This document shows, one piece after another, positions 18,103 to 26,313 of a stretch of 48,738 bases of DNA (position 1 is its first letter; every line of letters starts with the position of its first letter). Under the pieces are notes generated by a model. The model had not been told where the DNA came from. It was given only the letters and a program-made list of their open reading frames with translations, and did no database searches. The position numbers were made by a program, and so were the translations under genes. The stretch is taken from positions 1 through 48,738 of the forward strand of contig JAKACN010000009.1 of assembly GCA_021821365.1 (NCBI GenBank), written 5' to 3'. This stretch comes from Pseudomonadota bacterium (GTDB lineage: Bacteria > Pseudomonadota > Gammaproteobacteria > Burkholderiales > Burkholderiaceae_D).

Positions 18103-18648
18103 TCAGTCCGTTCCGGCGCCAACCTTCTCGCCGGCGAGCATGTATTCCCGTACCAGCTCTCTCGCCCGATGCAACCGGCTCTTGATTGCCCCGGCCGGTT
18201 CGTCCAGCCGCTCTGCGATCTCCGCGATCGTCAGCTCCTCGAAATCGCGCAGCAGCACGACTTCGAGATAGTGGGCCGGCAGGGATTCCAGGGCATTGGC
18301 AAGGTCCACGCGAAGAGCGCCGTTGGTCCGGCACGCCAATTCCCGTTCCGCGACTTCCTCATCGATCGGCTCGTGCCTGAACATCGCCCGGGCGAGCTTG
18401 CGGCACTCGCGCTTGATGACCGTAAACAACCAGGATGAAAATGCGGCCGCTGCGCGAAGCCCCCTCACCTTGCGCGAAATGATCAGCAAAGACTCCTGGA
18501 CGGCATCATCCACATCGCTGGCGTGGCAGTGCTTGTAGGCATAGCGACGGGCGTCTGCCTGGCACACGGCAAGCAGGCGCTCGATCGCGACGGAATCGCC
18601 GGTCTGGGCGGCGTAGACCAGACCGGTCCGGTCGGCTCCGGCAGCCAT
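18103..18648 (-). CDS. ECF-type RNA polymerase sigma factor
   Basis: A 181-residue group IV sigma-70 factor. Region 2 covers about residues 20-90 (ASDVDDAVQESLLIISRKV, then FSSWLFTVIKRECRKL), and region 4 covers about 118-170 (ALESLPAHYLEVVLLRDF, then TIAEIAERLDEPAGAIKSRL, a helix-turn-helix). Region 3 is missing, as expected for the ECF group. The ATG begins 3 nt after the DUF2892 gene stop, so it is the last gene of the thioredoxin-CcdA-DUF2892-sigma unit. No anti-sigma gene is adjacent; signal sensing may come from the redox or membrane proteins encoded upstream, which is inference. Confidence 0.9.
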   Translation of the reverse strand: MAAGADRTGLVYAAQTGDSVAIERLLAVCQADARRYAYKHCHASDVDDAVQESLLIISRKVRGLRAAAAFSSWLFTVIKRECRKLARAMFRHEPIDEEVAERELACRTNGALRVDLANALESLPAHYLEVVLLRDFEELTIAEIAERLDEPAGAIKSRLHRARELVREYMLAGEKVGAGTD

Positions 18649-18651
18649 GGA

Positions 18652-18861
18652 TCAACGGCTCTTGTCGAGCTTGCGTCCGACCATGGCGCACATCGGACAA
18701 AACCCGAAGAGGCCGGTCATGGCGAGCATCGCGCCCATGATGCCGATTCCGACAGCGGCGCCCGAAGCGCCCCAGTTCATGGCGGCGAAACCGAGCCCCA
18801 TCAGGCCCATGACCACGCGCAGCACGCGTTCCCAGGTCGGTACGTTCTTGACATAAAACAT
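18652..18861 (-). CDS. Small DUF2892 (YgaP-like) membrane protein
   Basis: A 69-residue inner-membrane protein with the DUF2892 pattern: N-terminal MFYVKNVPTWERVLRVVMG, a hydrophobic hairpin rich in Gly and Ala, and a C-terminal GFCPMCAMVGRKL. Two Cys in CPMC are a possible metal or redox pair. ATG 18859-18861 has AAGGGAA upstream; an in-frame start at 18903 has no such site. It is followed within 3 nt by the sigma factor gene and lies 108 nt downstream of ccdA. The family is common next to rhodanese and thiol-redox genes; its function is not established. Confidence 0.82.
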   Translation of the reverse strand: MFYVKNVPTWERVLRVVMGLMGLGFAAMNWGASGAAVGIGIMGAMLAMTGLFGFCPMCAMVGRKLDKSR

Positions 18862-18969
18862 GATGATTCCCTTTCTCGTCAGGTGTTCGAGGACGTCCCT
18901 CACCCGCTAAGAGGCGACGAAACGGCAAGTCGATTCGCGGAGAGACGGAAAATCATCGCCATTGGCGCA

Positions 18970-19698
18970 TCAAAAGCGCGTCGTCAGAGTGGTTAGCCAC
19001 ATGGGCGAGTGGTCCACCACCCACGCTTCGAGCGGTTTGTCGACGCCGGCGAGCACCACGGCCGCAATCACGACCATGGTCAGACCAAGTATCGTCTTGC
19101 CGATCTTGCCGGTCCGCATGAGGCTGCCGCGCGAACGGACGATCGCGGAACGCGACAGGTAAGCCAGTGCGACGACCGGCAACGCGGCCCCCGCTCCGAA
19201 CATCCCCATGAGGAGAGCGACCTGCGGCAGGTGCGAGCCCTGGCTGGCGAGGACGACGGCGGCGCCGAGCGTCGGGCCGACACAGGGACTCCAGACCACA
19301 CCGAGAACCAGGCCGATCAGAAACTGCCCCCACAGGCCGTCCACACGCAGGCGGGACATGAACTTGTCGCCGGCAGCGCCCGGCCCGGAGGTCGCCGAAG
19401 CGAAACGTTGCTGCAGGCTGGCGGACATCAGGATCAGCCCAAACAAGCCAAGAATTGCGGCACCGACATTCCGAAAGACCGCGCTGTCAATGCCGAGCGA
19501 TGCGCCGGCCCACGCCAGGCTTGTACCGATGAGGGCATACGAGATGGCCAGGCCGCCCGCCAGGACGAGCGGGGCGCGCGGATGGGCATTGACGGCGGTC
19601 GCCAGGAGAATCGGGATGATCGGCAGCACGCAGGGAGAAAGCGTGGACAGGGTTCCGGCCAGTAACCCGAAACCATAGGAGGCAACACCGAATTCCAT
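18970..19698 (-). CDS. CcdA/DsbD-like thiol-disulfide transmembrane protein
   Basis: A 242-residue inner-membrane protein of the CcdA/DsbD-beta family, which passes electrons from cytoplasmic thioredoxin across the membrane to periplasmic thiol proteins. The two hallmark Cys-Pro motifs are present: LSPCVLPIIP in the first helix and WSPCVGPTLG in the fourth. Hydrophobic spans fill most of the chain. ATG 19696-19698 lies 3 nt after the stop of the periplasmic thioredoxin-like gene, so the two are translationally linked and that thioredoxin is the probable partner. CcdA alone usually serves cytochrome c maturation, but no cytochrome gene is near, so a redox-stress role is equally likely. Confidence 0.9.
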   Translation of the reverse strand: MEFGVASYGFGLLAGTLSTLSPCVLPIIPILLATAVNAHPRAPLVLAGGLAISYALIGTSLAWAGASLGIDSAVFRNVGAAILGLFGLILMSASLQQRFASATSGPGAAGDKFMSRLRVDGLWGQFLIGLVLGVVWSPCVGPTLGAAVVLASQGSHLPQVALLMGMFGAGAALPVVALAYLSRSAIVRSRGSLMRTGKIGKTILGLTMVVIAAVVLAGVDKPLEAWVVDHSPMWLTTLTTRF

Positions 19699-19701
19699 CG
19701 T

Positions 19702-20088
19702 CTACCTGACCGCCTTGCGGGCAAGCGCCTCGATGCCGGCCTTGGTTGTATCGCCGACAGAGCGTCCCACTTCCTGCGCGCCCTTGAAGGCAATGAGCGT
19801 GCTTTGCATCGTCGCCCGGTACTTGTTCACCAATGGCTTGTCGGCGTCGAAGTCAATCATGAGGACGGTCAGGTCCTTATAGGCGGGTTGCCGCGACAGC
19901 TCTTCAATGATGGGCTTCTGCGCCTTGCAGGTGGGACACCAGGTCGCATGGATGGCCAGGAGAATCGGCTTGCCCCCGTTCGCAAGGCTATCGAACCGGT
20001 CCTGGGTGTAGGGCTTGATTTCGCCGGCCGCGGCAACGGATAAGACGGAGGACAGAACGGCCAGAAGAACCATTTTCACGATGTTCAT
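19702..20088 (-). CDS. Exported thioredoxin-like protein
   Basis: A 128-residue thioredoxin-fold protein. MNIVKMVLLAVLSSVLSVAAAGEI is a signal peptide. The active site is ATWCPTCKAQKP, a CxxC with the Trp before it as in thioredoxins, and the rest follows the fold (VLMIDFDADKPLVNKY). ATG 20086-20088 was chosen because AAAGGA lies 6 nt upstream; the in-frame start at 20103 has no ribosome site. It heads the operon with CcdA, DUF2892 and the sigma factor. It probably reduces periplasmic disulfides with electrons from the CcdA-like protein. A candidate ECF promoter and a pair of alternative hairpins lie just upstream. Confidence 0.88.
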   Translation of the reverse strand: MNIVKMVLLAVLSSVLSVAAAGEIKPYTQDRFDSLANGGKPILLAIHATWCPTCKAQKPIIEELSRQPAYKDLTVLMIDFDADKPLVNKYRATMQSTLIAFKGAQEVGRSVGDTTKAGIEALARKAVR

Positions 20089-20130
20089 GCGAAATCCTTT
20101 CATTTATTGATGTTGGTTACAGCCTGTAGA

Positions 20131-20155
20131 GACGGCAATGCATGAAACCGGTTCG
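20131..20155 (-). promoter_or_regulatory. Candidate ECF-type promoter of the thioredoxin-CcdA-sigma operon
   Basis: On the minus strand CGAACC is followed, 16 bp after GAAC, by CGTCTC. GAAC near -35 and CGTC near -10 with this spacing is the general pattern of many ECF promoters. A start near 20124 would leave a leader of about 36 nt. It would make the sigma factor self-regulating. The match is to a short, degenerate consensus, so it is only suggestive. Confidence 0.35.
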
Positions 20156-20190
20156 CCGGTTCAGGATTTTTGTCGGGGCGAACCGTTTTT
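20146..20190. other. Two mutually exclusive hairpins upstream of the thioredoxin operon
   Basis: AACCGG-TTCG-CCGGTT (20146-20161) forms a perfect 6-bp stem with a stable UUCG-type loop. Overlapping it, CGGTTCGCC (20149-20157) also pairs with GGCGAACCG (20177-20185), followed on the plus strand by five T (20186-20190). The two cannot form together, the arrangement of an attenuator. On the plus strand no gene is evident on either side; on the minus strand it would lie downstream of the AhpD-like gene. It may instead be a protein-binding site overlapping the -35 box. Confidence 0.4.
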
Positions 20191-20304
20191 CCTTACAGGC
20201 ACCTCTTCGGAAGGATTGCGCGCCCATTCAAGGAGAAATCCTTGAAATCAGCATCGATGGGCGCCTTGGCGACGGCCTTGAGATCCGGAGGTCGCGCCTT
20301 CAGG

Positions 20305-20874
20305 TCACGACACCTTGTAGGCGGCGAAGCGTTCATCCACATCGGTGGCAAAAGCAATATTGCTGAAATTGCTGAGCGTCTTCACGGCAATGGCAAGCAT
20401 GAGGTAGAGCAGTTCACGTTCCTGATATCCGGCGCTGAAGAAGTCGCGCAGTGCTTCCTGGCCGGGGTGGCCGTGCGTACGCACCATCTCGACCGTCACC
20501 GCGTACAGCGCCGCCAGCCGTTGGTCGGGAATCGGCTGCCGTTCGCGTATCGCGTTCAGCACCTCCCGCGGAACGCCCGACACCTTGTCCGCGATCATGC
20601 TGTGCGCGGCCGTGCAGTAGTCGCAGCCGTTGAACTGGCTGATCGCCAGAAAAACGACTTCCTGCTCGGAAGGCATCAGCCCCGATTCGGTACGGAATGA
20701 TTTGTAGCCATTCAGATACGTGCCCAACAACGCGGGCGCGTTCGCCATGTTGGCATACATGCTGGGGATGAACCCCAGGCTGGCGTGGGCGAAATCGAGA
20801 ATCTCTTTCTCCTTGCCCTCGGCGGTCTTGTGATTGATCGGACGCAGATTTCTGATATACGGCATGGCTGGCAT
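20305..20874 (-). CDS. AhpD-like carboxymuconolactone decarboxylase/peroxidase-related protein
   Basis: A 189-residue protein of the CMD/AhpD fold. The active-site pattern is QFNGCDYCTAAHSMIA, the CxxC-x3-H with preceding Glu region found in alkylhydroperoxidase-like members, with a second helix bundle around IAVKTLSNFSNIA. Such proteins reduce hydroperoxides or act as thiol-linked peroxidase-like enzymes in the cytoplasm. ATG 20872-20874 (MPAMPYIRNLRP) has AGGAGA 8 nt upstream; longer starts lack one. It follows the AraC regulator gene by 78 bp on the same strand and precedes the thioredoxin-CcdA operon by about 216 bp, supporting an oxidative-stress context. The exact substrate is unknown. 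Confidence 0.87.
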   Translation of the reverse strand: MPAMPYIRNLRPINHKTAEGKEKEILDFAHASLGFIPSMYANMANAPALLGTYLNGYKSFRTESGLMPSEQEVVFLAISQFNGCDYCTAAHSMIADKVSGVPREVLNAIRERQPIPDQRLAALYAVTVEMVRTHGHPGQEALRDFFSAGYQERELLYLMLAIAVKTLSNFSNIAFATDVDERFAAYKVS

Positions 20875-20952
20875 CGGTACATTCTCCTGAACGAACATGC
20901 GAACAATTCCTGTCGGGGACATTTCCCCGGCTTCGATTCGCTGGTTCCGAGT

Positions 20953-21852
20953 CTAGGCGCCATGCGCGGTGCGCAGTGTTCCGTCCGTCTCGTTCGCATG
21001 ACCGGCCGTCTCATCTTCCGCAGACTGCGCCGCTCCCTTGCGCCATTCCGTCGGCGTGCATCCCACCTTCCGGATAAACGCCCTGGTCAATGCGCTGGCG
21101 CTGCCATAGCCGACATCGTCGGCGATTTGCTTGAGCTGGTGCCCCTCGCACAGCAGGCGCTGCGCGAGCATGATCCGCCAGGATGCAAGGAAGTCCGCCG
21201 GCGTTTCCCCTGTGACTTCCCGGAACCGGGCCGCAAAGCGTGCCCGCGACATGCCCGCCCGAGAGGCCATTTCCGGAAGATCCCAGGCATGCGCCGGGTC
21301 GGCCTGGAGCGCGAGCAGTACGTCGGCCAGGCGCTTGTCGGACAGCCCGGCGAGCATGCCCCCTTGCGCCAGCCGTTGATCCATGCAGTGGCGAAGCAGG
21401 AGGATCACCAGCACTTCGCACAAGCGGTCCAGCGCGGCCTGCCGTCCGCCGTAGGTTGAAAACGCTTCGTCGAACATGAGACGCAACAAGGCCTCCGCTC
21501 CCGGCAAGGATGCCAGGCCGATCATGACAACCGGCGGCAACGAGTCCGTCACGGGATTGCCGCCTCCGACGCCAAACCGCACCGTCCCGCAGACCACATC
21601 CGCTCCCGTCGCTTCGTCGGCGACGAGCTGGTGCGCACCGGCGCGAGGCAGGAACAGGATCGTCGGTTCGGCAATCTCGATTGCCTGGTAGCGCTGGCCA
21701 AGCAGGTGCACGGAACCCCGCTTTACCAGGTGCAGATGGCCAAGCAACGGGTCATCCCGGAACTGATGGACGCCGCATATCCTTCCGACATGGAAAATCC
21801 CGGCGCGCACCGAGAAATGCGTCAGCAGTGACGATAATCTGTCCACGGTCAT
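20953..21852 (-). CDS. AraC-family regulator with N-terminal cupin domain
   Basis: A 299-residue transcription factor. The N-terminal half (about residues 5-175) has the cupin_6 pattern of AraC regulators (DRLSSLLTHFSVRAGIFH, LLGHLHLVKRGSVHLLG). The C-terminal 100 residues hold two helix-turn-helix units: DLPEMASRAGMSRARFAARF and QLKQIADDVGYGSASALTRA, ending FIRKVGCTPTEWRKG, the AraC signature. ATG 21850-21852 (MTVDRLSSL) was preferred over an in-frame start at 21951, which would add 33 basic residues outside the family. The likely target is the AhpD-like gene immediately downstream, as this pairing is common; the inducer is unknown. Confidence 0.9.
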   Translation of the reverse strand: MTVDRLSSLLTHFSVRAGIFHVGRICGVHQFRDDPLLGHLHLVKRGSVHLLGQRYQAIEIAEPTILFLPRAGAHQLVADEATGADVVCGTVRFGVGGGNPVTDSLPPVVMIGLASLPGAEALLRLMFDEAFSTYGGRQAALDRLCEVLVILLLRHCMDQRLAQGGMLAGLSDKRLADVLLALQADPAHAWDLPEMASRAGMSRARFAARFREVTGETPADFLASWRIMLAQRLLCEGHQLKQIADDVGYGSASALTRAFIRKVGCTPTEWRKGAAQSAEDETAGHANETDGTLRTAHGA

Positions 21853-21904
21853 GATAGAAGGTCCCTGGTAGCTGGTGATGGTCGTCGGCGGACGCCGTCT
21901 TGCC

Positions 21905-22423
21905 TCAATTGCGGACCGCAGCCGCGCTCGGCGTCCGCAGCAGCCCGGCAATATTGCGGATCGACCTGTCCATCAGCCGTCGCATCATCAACGGAAACAG
22001 CCAGCCCAGCGGCCCGAGACGCGTATTGAAATACTGGCGCCACTCGACCGCGGATTCGCCATTGCCAAGGTCGGATATCACGATCACGCCAAGATGATCC
22101 CGCAGCGGCACCAGCGTTCCGTTCGCCGCGTAGGCATACCCCTTCGGCTCGTCCCACCATACGATGCGCTCGTTCACTTTCCCCATGCCGCGGATGCTGC
22201 AGACGCGAACACTCCCTTCGCCTGCGCAGCTCCCCGCATGCCGGACGTCCGCATGATGAATCATCGGAAAGAAACTCGTGATGCCTTCGAGGTCCCCCAG
22301 GATGGAAAACACCTGTTCCGGCGCGGCATGCAGTCGATACTGCCTCGCAATGCGCAACGGAGCATGGTGCCGGTTAATCAGGTCGGCTGCTCCGCTGGGA
22401 AGACGTTCATGCAGCTTGCTCAT
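21905..22423 (-). CDS. SRPBCC-family (START-like) protein
   Basis: A 172-residue protein of the polyketide-cyclase/dehydrase or ligand-binding SRPBCC fold. The start MSKLHERLPSGAADL is followed by the first strand and helix (RIARQYRLHAAPEQVFSIL), a central RVCSIRGMGKVNERIVWWD and a C-terminal amphipathic helix (FPLMMRRLMDRSIRNIAGLL) that normally closes the ligand pocket. It is divergent from a TetR regulator gene 72 bp away, so it is probably that regulator's target. The ligand (a lipid or aromatic compound) cannot be predicted. Confidence 0.8.
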   Translation of the reverse strand: MSKLHERLPSGAADLINRHHAPLRIARQYRLHAAPEQVFSILGDLEGITSFFPMIHHADVRHAGSCAGEGSVRVCSIRGMGKVNERIVWWDEPKGYAYAANGTLVPLRDHLGVIVISDLGNGESAVEWRQYFNTRLGPLGWLFPLMMRRLMDRSIRNIAGLLRTPSAAAVRN

Positions 22424-22440
22424 GGCGAGCCCTTTTTTGT

Positions 22441-22450
22441 ACTGAACAGT
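22441..22450. promoter_or_regulatory. Short dyad between the SRPBCC and TetR genes
   Basis: ACTGAACAGT is a dyad with arms ACTG/CAGT and a 2-base centre, lying in the 72-bp divergent spacer. TetR-type repressors commonly bind such spacers. The site is short, so this is weak support. Confidence 0.3.
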
Positions 22451-22495
22451 TTAGAAAGATTGCATGATCGCACAGGCCGCGCTATTCTGCAACGT

Positions 22496-23128
22496 ATGGT
22501 TCAAAATAAGATCAAACTCGGACGCCCTCCTTCCTTCGAACGCGAAGCGGCACTGGCGGCGGCAACGCATCTGTTCTGGGAACGCGGCTACGACAATGTC
22601 GGCCTTTCCGACCTCGAAGCCGCCACCGGACTCAATCGCTCGAGCATTTACAACACGTTCGGCTCAAAGGAAGCGCTCTTCGCCGAAGCGTTGCGTCACT
22701 ACTCGATGGCGCTCGCCGATGGCATGCTGCAGTCCCTCGAGCAGGGAAGCGGCGGCCTGGATGACCTGGAAGCATTCCTGCACGCGCTGCGCCGGCATCT
22801 ATCCACCCACGCCGGCAAGGGTTGCTTCATGGTCAACACCATGGCGGCTTTCCAGGATATGCCAGGGGATGTCGCGGATCTGGCCGGCGCCTACGTGACG
22901 CGGTTCCTCAAGGCGGCGCGGGCTGCCCTTGCGAGAGCGGTCACGCGTGGAGAAATAGCGGAGAAGGACATCGGGAAAGACGCCGAGATGCTGCTCGGCG
23001 TCGTCCTTGGCGCCAATCTTCTGGCCCGGGCAAGGCAACCGCAACGTCTTGTCGATGGCGTCCTGGAGTCAGGCCTTGCGCATATCCGCGCCGGTGTCGC
23101 CAGCCACCGGAAGCCGCGCAAGCGATAA
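22496..23128 (+). CDS. TetR-family transcriptional regulator
   Basis: A 210-residue repressor-type protein. MVQNKIKLGRPPSF leads into a TetR DNA-binding domain: ALAAATHLFWERGYDNVGLS, then the recognition helix LEAATGLNRSSIYNTFGSKE, followed by FAEALRHYS. The C-terminal ligand domain has the pattern of the TetR_C_16/AcrR-like group (GKGCFMVNTMAAFQDMP). ATG 22496 places the DNA-binding domain at the N-terminus as usual. It is divergent from the SRPBCC gene and probably controls it and itself. Its inducer is unknown. Confidence 0.92.
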   Translation: MVQNKIKLGRPPSFEREAALAAATHLFWERGYDNVGLSDLEAATGLNRSSIYNTFGSKEALFAEALRHYSMALADGMLQSLEQGSGGLDDLEAFLHALRRHLSTHAGKGCFMVNTMAAFQDMPGDVADLAGAYVTRFLKAARAALARAVTRGEIAEKDIGKDAEMLLGVVLGANLLARARQPQRLVDGVLESGLAHIRAGVASHRKPRKR

Positions 23129-23233
23129 CGCGATGGAATAATGTTCCGCGTATCAAAACAACTGGCACAACAGCCGGAAAAAATCTTGTATTGGTGGAAT
23201 AATTGCGCGGTGGATTGAATCCGGAACGTCATT

Positions 23234-25747
23234 TTGGAAACAGACATTACGCCGCGCGCCCGCCTGCTGCGGATGCGCGACCGCATCACAGGCTACTTCA
23301 AGTCGATCGTCGACCCCACGGCCAGCTGGCCGGTCAGAATCAAATCCCTGGTCAAGGCAATGATCGCGAGCGGAGCGATTGCTGCCGCGCTGCTTGTCGC
23401 CTATACGGTCGTATTGATCCCCTTTACGCCGAGCATCGCCGATCTGCGCAAGGCAAAGGCGGAGACGCCGAGCGTCCTGATGTCCAGCGACGGCAAGGAG
23501 CTGGCGGTCTTCAAGCGCATGAACCGCGAGTGGGTGACGCTCGACGAGATTTCGCCCTACGTCGTCAAAGCCCTGATCGCGACCGAAGACCACCGCTTCT
23601 ATGATCACCACGGCGTCGACCTGAAACGCACAGCGGCCGGCATCGTGCGCACGCTGCAAGGCGAGCCGGAGGGCGGCTCGACGCTGACGCAGCAGCTCGC
23701 GCGCAATCTCTATCCGGAAGAAATCGGACGCAAGCGCACCATCACACGCAAGCTGAAGGAGTTGATCACCGCGCTCAAGATCGAGTTCGCGTATTCGAAG
23801 CAGGAAATCCTGCTCACCTACCTGAACACGATGCCCTTCCTGTACAACGCCTTCGGTATCGAGATGGGCGCGCGCACCTACTTCGACAAATCCGCCTCCG
23901 ACCTCAACGTGCTCGAAAGCGCGACACTGGTCGGCATGCTCAAGGGCACCAGCTATTACAACCCGGTGCTTAACACCGACCGGGCAATGAAGCGCCGCAA
24001 CGTCGTGCTGGCGCAGATGGTCAAGCGCGGGGCTCTGAGCCAGGCGGAATTCGACAAGCTCAAGACACGGCCGATCCGTCTCGACTTCGAGCGCCAGCCG
24101 GAAGAGTTCGGCAAGACGCCGCATTTCGCCGCCAACGTGCGCAAGTGGCTGATCGAATGGGCCGACCGCAACGACTACAACCTGTATTCCGATGGCCTGG
24201 TGATCACCTCGACGATCGATTCGCGCATGCAGCAATTCGCGGAACAGGCAATGCAGCGCCAGATGCAGATGCTGCAGGCGGGGTTCGATGCCGAAAAAGG
24301 CCTCGGCCTCGACCGTTCGCCGGGCGCCGCCCCGCAACGGCGCTCCCATCCGTTCGGATCTTTCGGCGCATCGTACGGCGAGCTGATCGACGCCTTCATC
24401 CGCGAATCGTCCGCGTATCGCGCTGCGGTCGCCTCCGGCACGGCGCCCGAGGCCGCGCTCAAACAGCTCAGGAAAGACAGCGAGTTCATGACGCGACTGG
24501 CGGCGGACAAGACGCGCATGGAAACCGGATTCGTCGCAATCGATCCGACCGACGGACAAGTGAAGGCATGGGTCGGCAGCCGGGACTTTGCCGTCGATCA
24601 GTTCGACCACGTCTCGCAGGCGAAGCGCCAGCCCGGCTCCACGTTCAAGGCGTTCGTCTATGGTGCCGCGCTGGAAAAAGGCATGACGCCGGACACGCGC
24701 TTTACCGATTCACCGGTCGAGATCCCGATGGGGAACGGCAGCGTGTGGCGTCCCTCCGACGTGCACCGTCCGAGCGGACGGGAGATGACACTGCGCGAGG
24801 CGCTGGCCTATTCCAAGAACACCATCACCGCGCAGGTGATACAAGAGATCGGCCCGCGCCGCGTCGTCAGTTTCGCGCGCAAGCTCGGTGTCGATCAAAG
24901 CCCGCTCGACCCGGTTCCGGCGCTGGCGCTCGGCACCAGCCCGGTCACGCTGTTGGAGATGGCGACGGGCTATGCCACCATTGCCGGCGGCGGAGAAGTC
25001 CGCAAGCCGATTCTCGTGAGCCGCATCGCGGACAAGGACGGCAAAGTGCTGGAGACCTTTTCCAGTCCGGGCCGCCGCGTGATTTCCGAAAAGACCGCCT
25101 ATGACCTGGCAGACATGATGCGCAGCGTGGTCAACCAGGGCACAGGACGCGCCATCCGCGCGCAATACGGCATACGCGCCGATGTCGCTGGAAAAACCGG
25201 CACCACGCAGGGCAATACGGACGGCTGGTTCATCCTGATGCACCACGATCTCGTTGCGGGCGCATGGGTAGGTTTCAATGATGCACGCATCGCGATGCGC
25301 AGCAGCCATTGGGGCGAAGGCGCGCGTACCGCGCTGCCCATCGTCGGCGACTTCTACCGGCGAACGCTGCATGCGCGACTCATCGATGCGAATGCGCATT
25401 TTGCGACACCGCCGGCCTCGTTCTTCGACTCGCTCATGGAAAAGGTCCACGGCTGGTTCGGATCGGACAAGCAGGACAAGGAGCCTGCCCATCCACGGCC
25501 GCGTCCTTCTGCGCCGGCTGCGGTGCCGCAACCGGATGCGCCGAATGTTCCCGAAACCCCGTCGGCTCCGCGAAGCGATGAAATGGACCGGATCACGAGC
25601 CAGGCGCGCGAAGACGCCGCACTTGGCGAAAGCGAATCCAACGCCGGAGAAATCGTGCCGGCAGAACCGGTCAAGCCTGTCGATGCAGGCACTCCGGTTG
25701 CTCCGGCTCCCGACAGCAAGGATGCTGCCAGCCCCGTGCCAAACTGA
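23234..25747 (+). CDS. Class A penicillin-binding protein (bifunctional transglycosylase/transpeptidase)
   Basis: An 837-residue peptidoglycan synthase. A membrane helix spans about residues 42-63 after a basic cytoplasmic tail. The GT51 glycosyltransferase domain shows the catalytic Glu in TEDHRFYDHHGVD (118) and GGSTLTQQLARNLYP. The transpeptidase domain has STFK (Ser469), SKN in AYSKNTITAQV (about 527) and KTGTTQGNTDGW (about 654). A Pro/Ala-rich tail of about 100 residues follows. A long linker between GT51 and TP (about 340-460) is seen. The start is uncertain: TTG 23234 gives the N-terminus METDITPRAR, while ATG 23273 (MRDRITGYFK) is the next choice. It stands alone and resembles PBP1A-type proteins; redundancy with other PBPs is not assessable. 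Confidence 0.9.
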   Translation: METDITPRARLLRMRDRITGYFKSIVDPTASWPVRIKSLVKAMIASGAIAAALLVAYTVVLIPFTPSIADLRKAKAETPSVLMSSDGKELAVFKRMNREWVTLDEISPYVVKALIATEDHRFYDHHGVDLKRTAAGIVRTLQGEPEGGSTLTQQLARNLYPEEIGRKRTITRKLKELITALKIEFAYSKQEILLTYLNTMPFLYNAFGIEMGARTYFDKSASDLNVLESATLVGMLKGTSYYNPVLNTDRAMKRRNVVLAQMVKRGALSQAEFDKLKTRPIRLDFERQPEEFGKTPHFAANVRKWLIEWADRNDYNLYSDGLVITSTIDSRMQQFAEQAMQRQMQMLQAGFDAEKGLGLDRSPGAAPQRRSHPFGSFGASYGELIDAFIRESSAYRAAVASGTAPEAALKQLRKDSEFMTRLAADKTRMETGFVAIDPTDGQVKAWVGSRDFAVDQFDHVSQAKRQPGSTFKAFVYGAALEKGMTPDTRFTDSPVEIPMGNGSVWRPSDVHRPSGREMTLREALAYSKNTITAQVIQEIGPRRVVSFARKLGVDQSPLDPVPALALGTSPVTLLEMATGYATIAGGGEVRKPILVSRIADKDGKVLETFSSPGRRVISEKTAYDLADMMRSVVNQGTGRAIRAQYGIRADVAGKTGTTQGNTDGWFILMHHDLVAGAWVGFNDARIAMRSSHWGEGARTALPIVGDFYRRTLHARLIDANAHFATPPASFFDSLMEKVHGWFGSDKQDKEPAHPRPRPSAPAAVPQPDAPNVPETPSAPRSDEMDRITSQAREDAALGESESNAGEIVPAEPVKPVDAGTPVAPAPDSKDAASPVPN

Positions 25748-25884
25748 TCACGAATGACGAACCACGCGCCCGCATCACGCCGGACGTGGTCTGCCAGGCG
25801 TCTCGCCCGCCAACGTATCGGAATCCTGTCCGGCGAGATGACCCGCGACGCTCGATATGTCTTGCGAAGCGGAGCAACTTCAGG

Positions 25885-26313
25885 TTATCGGCCCCTTGGA
25901 CGCTGCATCGCTTTCAGGTGATCGATCTTCTCGCTTTTTTCGCCACGCAGCACTTTCAATAGTTCGGTCCTTGCCAGGTCGCGGCTCCATCCAATGGAAA
26001 GAAGCTGTTCAACCAGTTTTCCGAACTTTTCGCGCCGCCTTAGGCCGGCTTCCGATCGGTCGCGACGATCGGAAAAGAAATCCATCAACGTCGAACCACA
26101 AGGGCAATTGCGATAGACCTCGACGATGGTGACATCGTCGTCATCCTTGCCCTGTTTTAGTCCGGTACGATCCTGGCCGATCTGACGCGTCTCGCGCAGA
26201 AATTCCTCGGCAGTGTCAAACGTTCGCCCGCAATTCCGGCAGTGCTTGGGAAATGCGCTTTCCGCCAATGCCCTCAAACCTGCAAACAGTTTGTCAAACT
26301 GATGATCTGCCAT
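25885..26313 (-). CDS. Hypothetical protein with a Cys4 zinc-ribbon-like pattern
   Basis: A 142-residue soluble protein I cannot assign to a named family. It contains CRNCGRTF at about 25-32 and, some 40 residues on, NCPCGSTLMDFF, a spacing suited to binding one zinc ion or iron. The C-terminal half is charged and helical (REKFGKLVEQLLSIGWSRDL, then ARTELLKVLRGEKSEKID). The start MADHQFDKLFAGLRALAES has GGAAGAGGTAA upstream on the minus strand. It lies divergent from the signalling island, 444 bp away, and convergent with the penicillin-binding protein gene, so neither context explains it. It could be a partner or sensor of the island, but this is speculation. Confidence 0.72.
   Translation of the reverse strand: MADHQFDKLFAGLRALAESAFPKHCRNCGRTFDTAEEFLRETRQIGQDRTGLKQGKDDDDVTIVEVYRNCPCGSTLMDFFSDRRDRSEAGLRRREKFGKLVEQLLSIGWSRDLARTELLKVLRGEKSEKIDHLKAMQRPRGR

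Noticed and set aside
23153-24610. Long minus-strand open frame (485 codons) opposite the penicillin-binding protein gene
   Set aside because: The plus strand holds all class A PBP motifs; the antisense translation is Arg/His/Asp-rich without motifs.
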